A DNA stretch of 5,564 nt, from the NCBI GenBank assembly GCA_000435195.1, contig FR880255.1, forward strand, positions 12,804-18,367, in the 5' to 3' direction. This DNA is from Clostridium sp. CAG:169. GTDB taxonomy: Bacteria; Bacillota; Clostridia; Oscillospirales; Ruminococcaceae. How positions within the stretch are numbered: the stretch's first letter is position 1; each line of letters opens with the position of its first letter. Both the position numbers and the translations under genes were made by a program. The notes beneath the pieces were generated by a model. It did no database searches. It saw only the letters and a program-made list of their open reading frames with translations, and was not told the DNA's origin. This document shows positions 4,895 through 5,564 of the stretch, piece after piece.

Positions 4895-5564
4895 TTACTG
4901 TGGTGGAAACGGGTGCTGCTTCTGTGCCTTTTCCAGCACCTTCTTCAGATATTTTCCGGTGTAGGAGCCTTCGCACTGTGCCACCTGCTCCGGTGTTCCG
5001 GTCGCAACAATCTGACCGCCTCGATCTCCTCCCTCGGGTCCAAGGTCGATGATATAGTCTGCTGTTTTGATGACATCCAGATTATGCTCGATGACCACCA
5101 CCGTATTGCCGGAATCCACCAGCGTCTGAAGCACCTCGATGAGCTTGTGTACATCCGCTGCGTGCAGACCGGTGGTCGGTTCGTCCAGGATGTAAATGGT
5201 TCTGCCGGTCGCCCTCTTGGAAAGCTCGGTCGCCAGTTTGACCCGCTGCGCCTCTCCGCCCGACAGGGTGGTTGCCGGCTGTCCCAGCTTAACGTAACCC
5301 AGACCGACATCGCACAGTGTCTGAATCTTGCGTGCGATCTTCGGGATATTTTCAAAAAAGACCGCCGCTTCCTCTGCGGTCATCTCCAGCACGTCGCTGA
5401 TGTTTTTATCCTTATATTTTACCTCCAGCGTTTCCCGATTGTAGCGTTTGCCCTTGCAGACCTCGCACGGGACATAGATGTCCGGCAAAAAGTGCATCTC
5501 AATCTGCAAAATGCCGTCGCCCTCGCAGGCTTCGCACCTGCCGCCCTTGACGTTGAAGGAAAAC
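4895..5564 (-). CDS. uvrA: UvrABC system protein A, C-terminal part (5' end outside window)
   Basis: UvrA is the damage-sensing ATPase of nucleotide excision repair, acting as a dimer that loads UvrB on DNA. Only the last 222 codons of about 940 are present; the frame is open to the right edge. Seen in order: the C-terminal zinc module with cysteines at fragment residues 10, 13, 33 and 36 (CEAC...CEVC), MHFLPDIYVPC and KGKRYNRETLEVKY, the ABC signature LSGGEAQRVKL (100-110), Walker B IYILDEPTTGLH (123-134) and the H-loop VVVIEHN with His160. All key residues of the second nucleotide-binding domain are intact. The tail after KKVLEKAQ is short and ends in QHPFPPQ. The next gene on the same strand starts 121 nt later with its own promoter. 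uvrB and uvrC are not in the window. Confidence 0.98.
   Translation of the reverse strand, partial: FSFNVKGGRCEACEGDGILQIEMHFLPDIYVPCEVCKGKRYNRETLEVKYKDKNISDVLEMTAEEAAVFFENIPKIARKIQTLCDVGLGYVKLGQPATTLSGGEAQRVKLATELSKRATGRTIYILDEPTTGLHAADVHKLIEVLQTLVDSGNTVVVIEHNLDVIKTADYIIDLGPEGGDRGGQIVATGTPEQVAQCEGSYTGKYLKKVLEKAQKQHPFPPQ

Overview
The window looks like chromosomal DNA of an anaerobic, Gram-positive member of the Bacillota, probably a clostridium of the Ruminococcaceae/Oscillospirales type. The grounds are a FabT/FabK-type fatty-acid operon, an A-type flavodiiron protein, a small iron-sulfur-flavoprotein-like gene, strong purine-rich ribosome binding sites and near-consensus sigma-A promoters in moderately GC-rich DNA. 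The genus is an inference and cannot be fixed from the sequence alone. All seven genes lie on the minus strand, so transcription runs from high to low coordinates.

In transcription order: (1) 5564-4895, the last ~222 codons of uvrA (excision repair), cut by the window edge. (2) 4842-3524, a monocistronic-looking unit with a strong promoter, a complete flavodiiron protein of the FprA/ROO type and a perfect 13-bp hairpin terminator. (3) 3476-2719, a second single-gene unit with an extended -10 promoter, a flavodoxin-fold protein carrying a C-x2-C-x2-C-x5-C motif and an intrinsic terminator. (4) 2622 to the left edge, the type II fatty-acid synthesis operon fabT-fabH-acpP-fabK, which runs off the window inside fabK. 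Intergenic gaps within it are 33, 43 and 46 nt, with no internal terminator seen.

The fatty-acid operon begins with a MarR-family repressor (FabT type). FabH makes the first acetoacetyl-ACP, ACP carries the growing chain, and FabK is the flavin-dependent enoyl-ACP reductase that closes each elongation round. The fabT promoter is a perfect TTGACA-17-TATAAT. Immediately downstream, over the predicted transcription start, lies a 23-nt near-perfect palindrome with the TTTGA/TCAAA core expected of a FabT operator. This points to autoregulation of the whole operon.

The two flavoprotein genes suggest oxygen/NO detoxification and redox housekeeping in an anaerobe, but each has its own promoter and terminator, so they are neighbours rather than one operon. 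I found no mobile element, CRISPR array, RNA gene or clearly novel system. The most informative non-coding part is the 252-nt fabT upstream region (2526-2777), which holds a terminator, a promoter, an operator and two further dyads. No gene-free stretch exceeds 300 bases.
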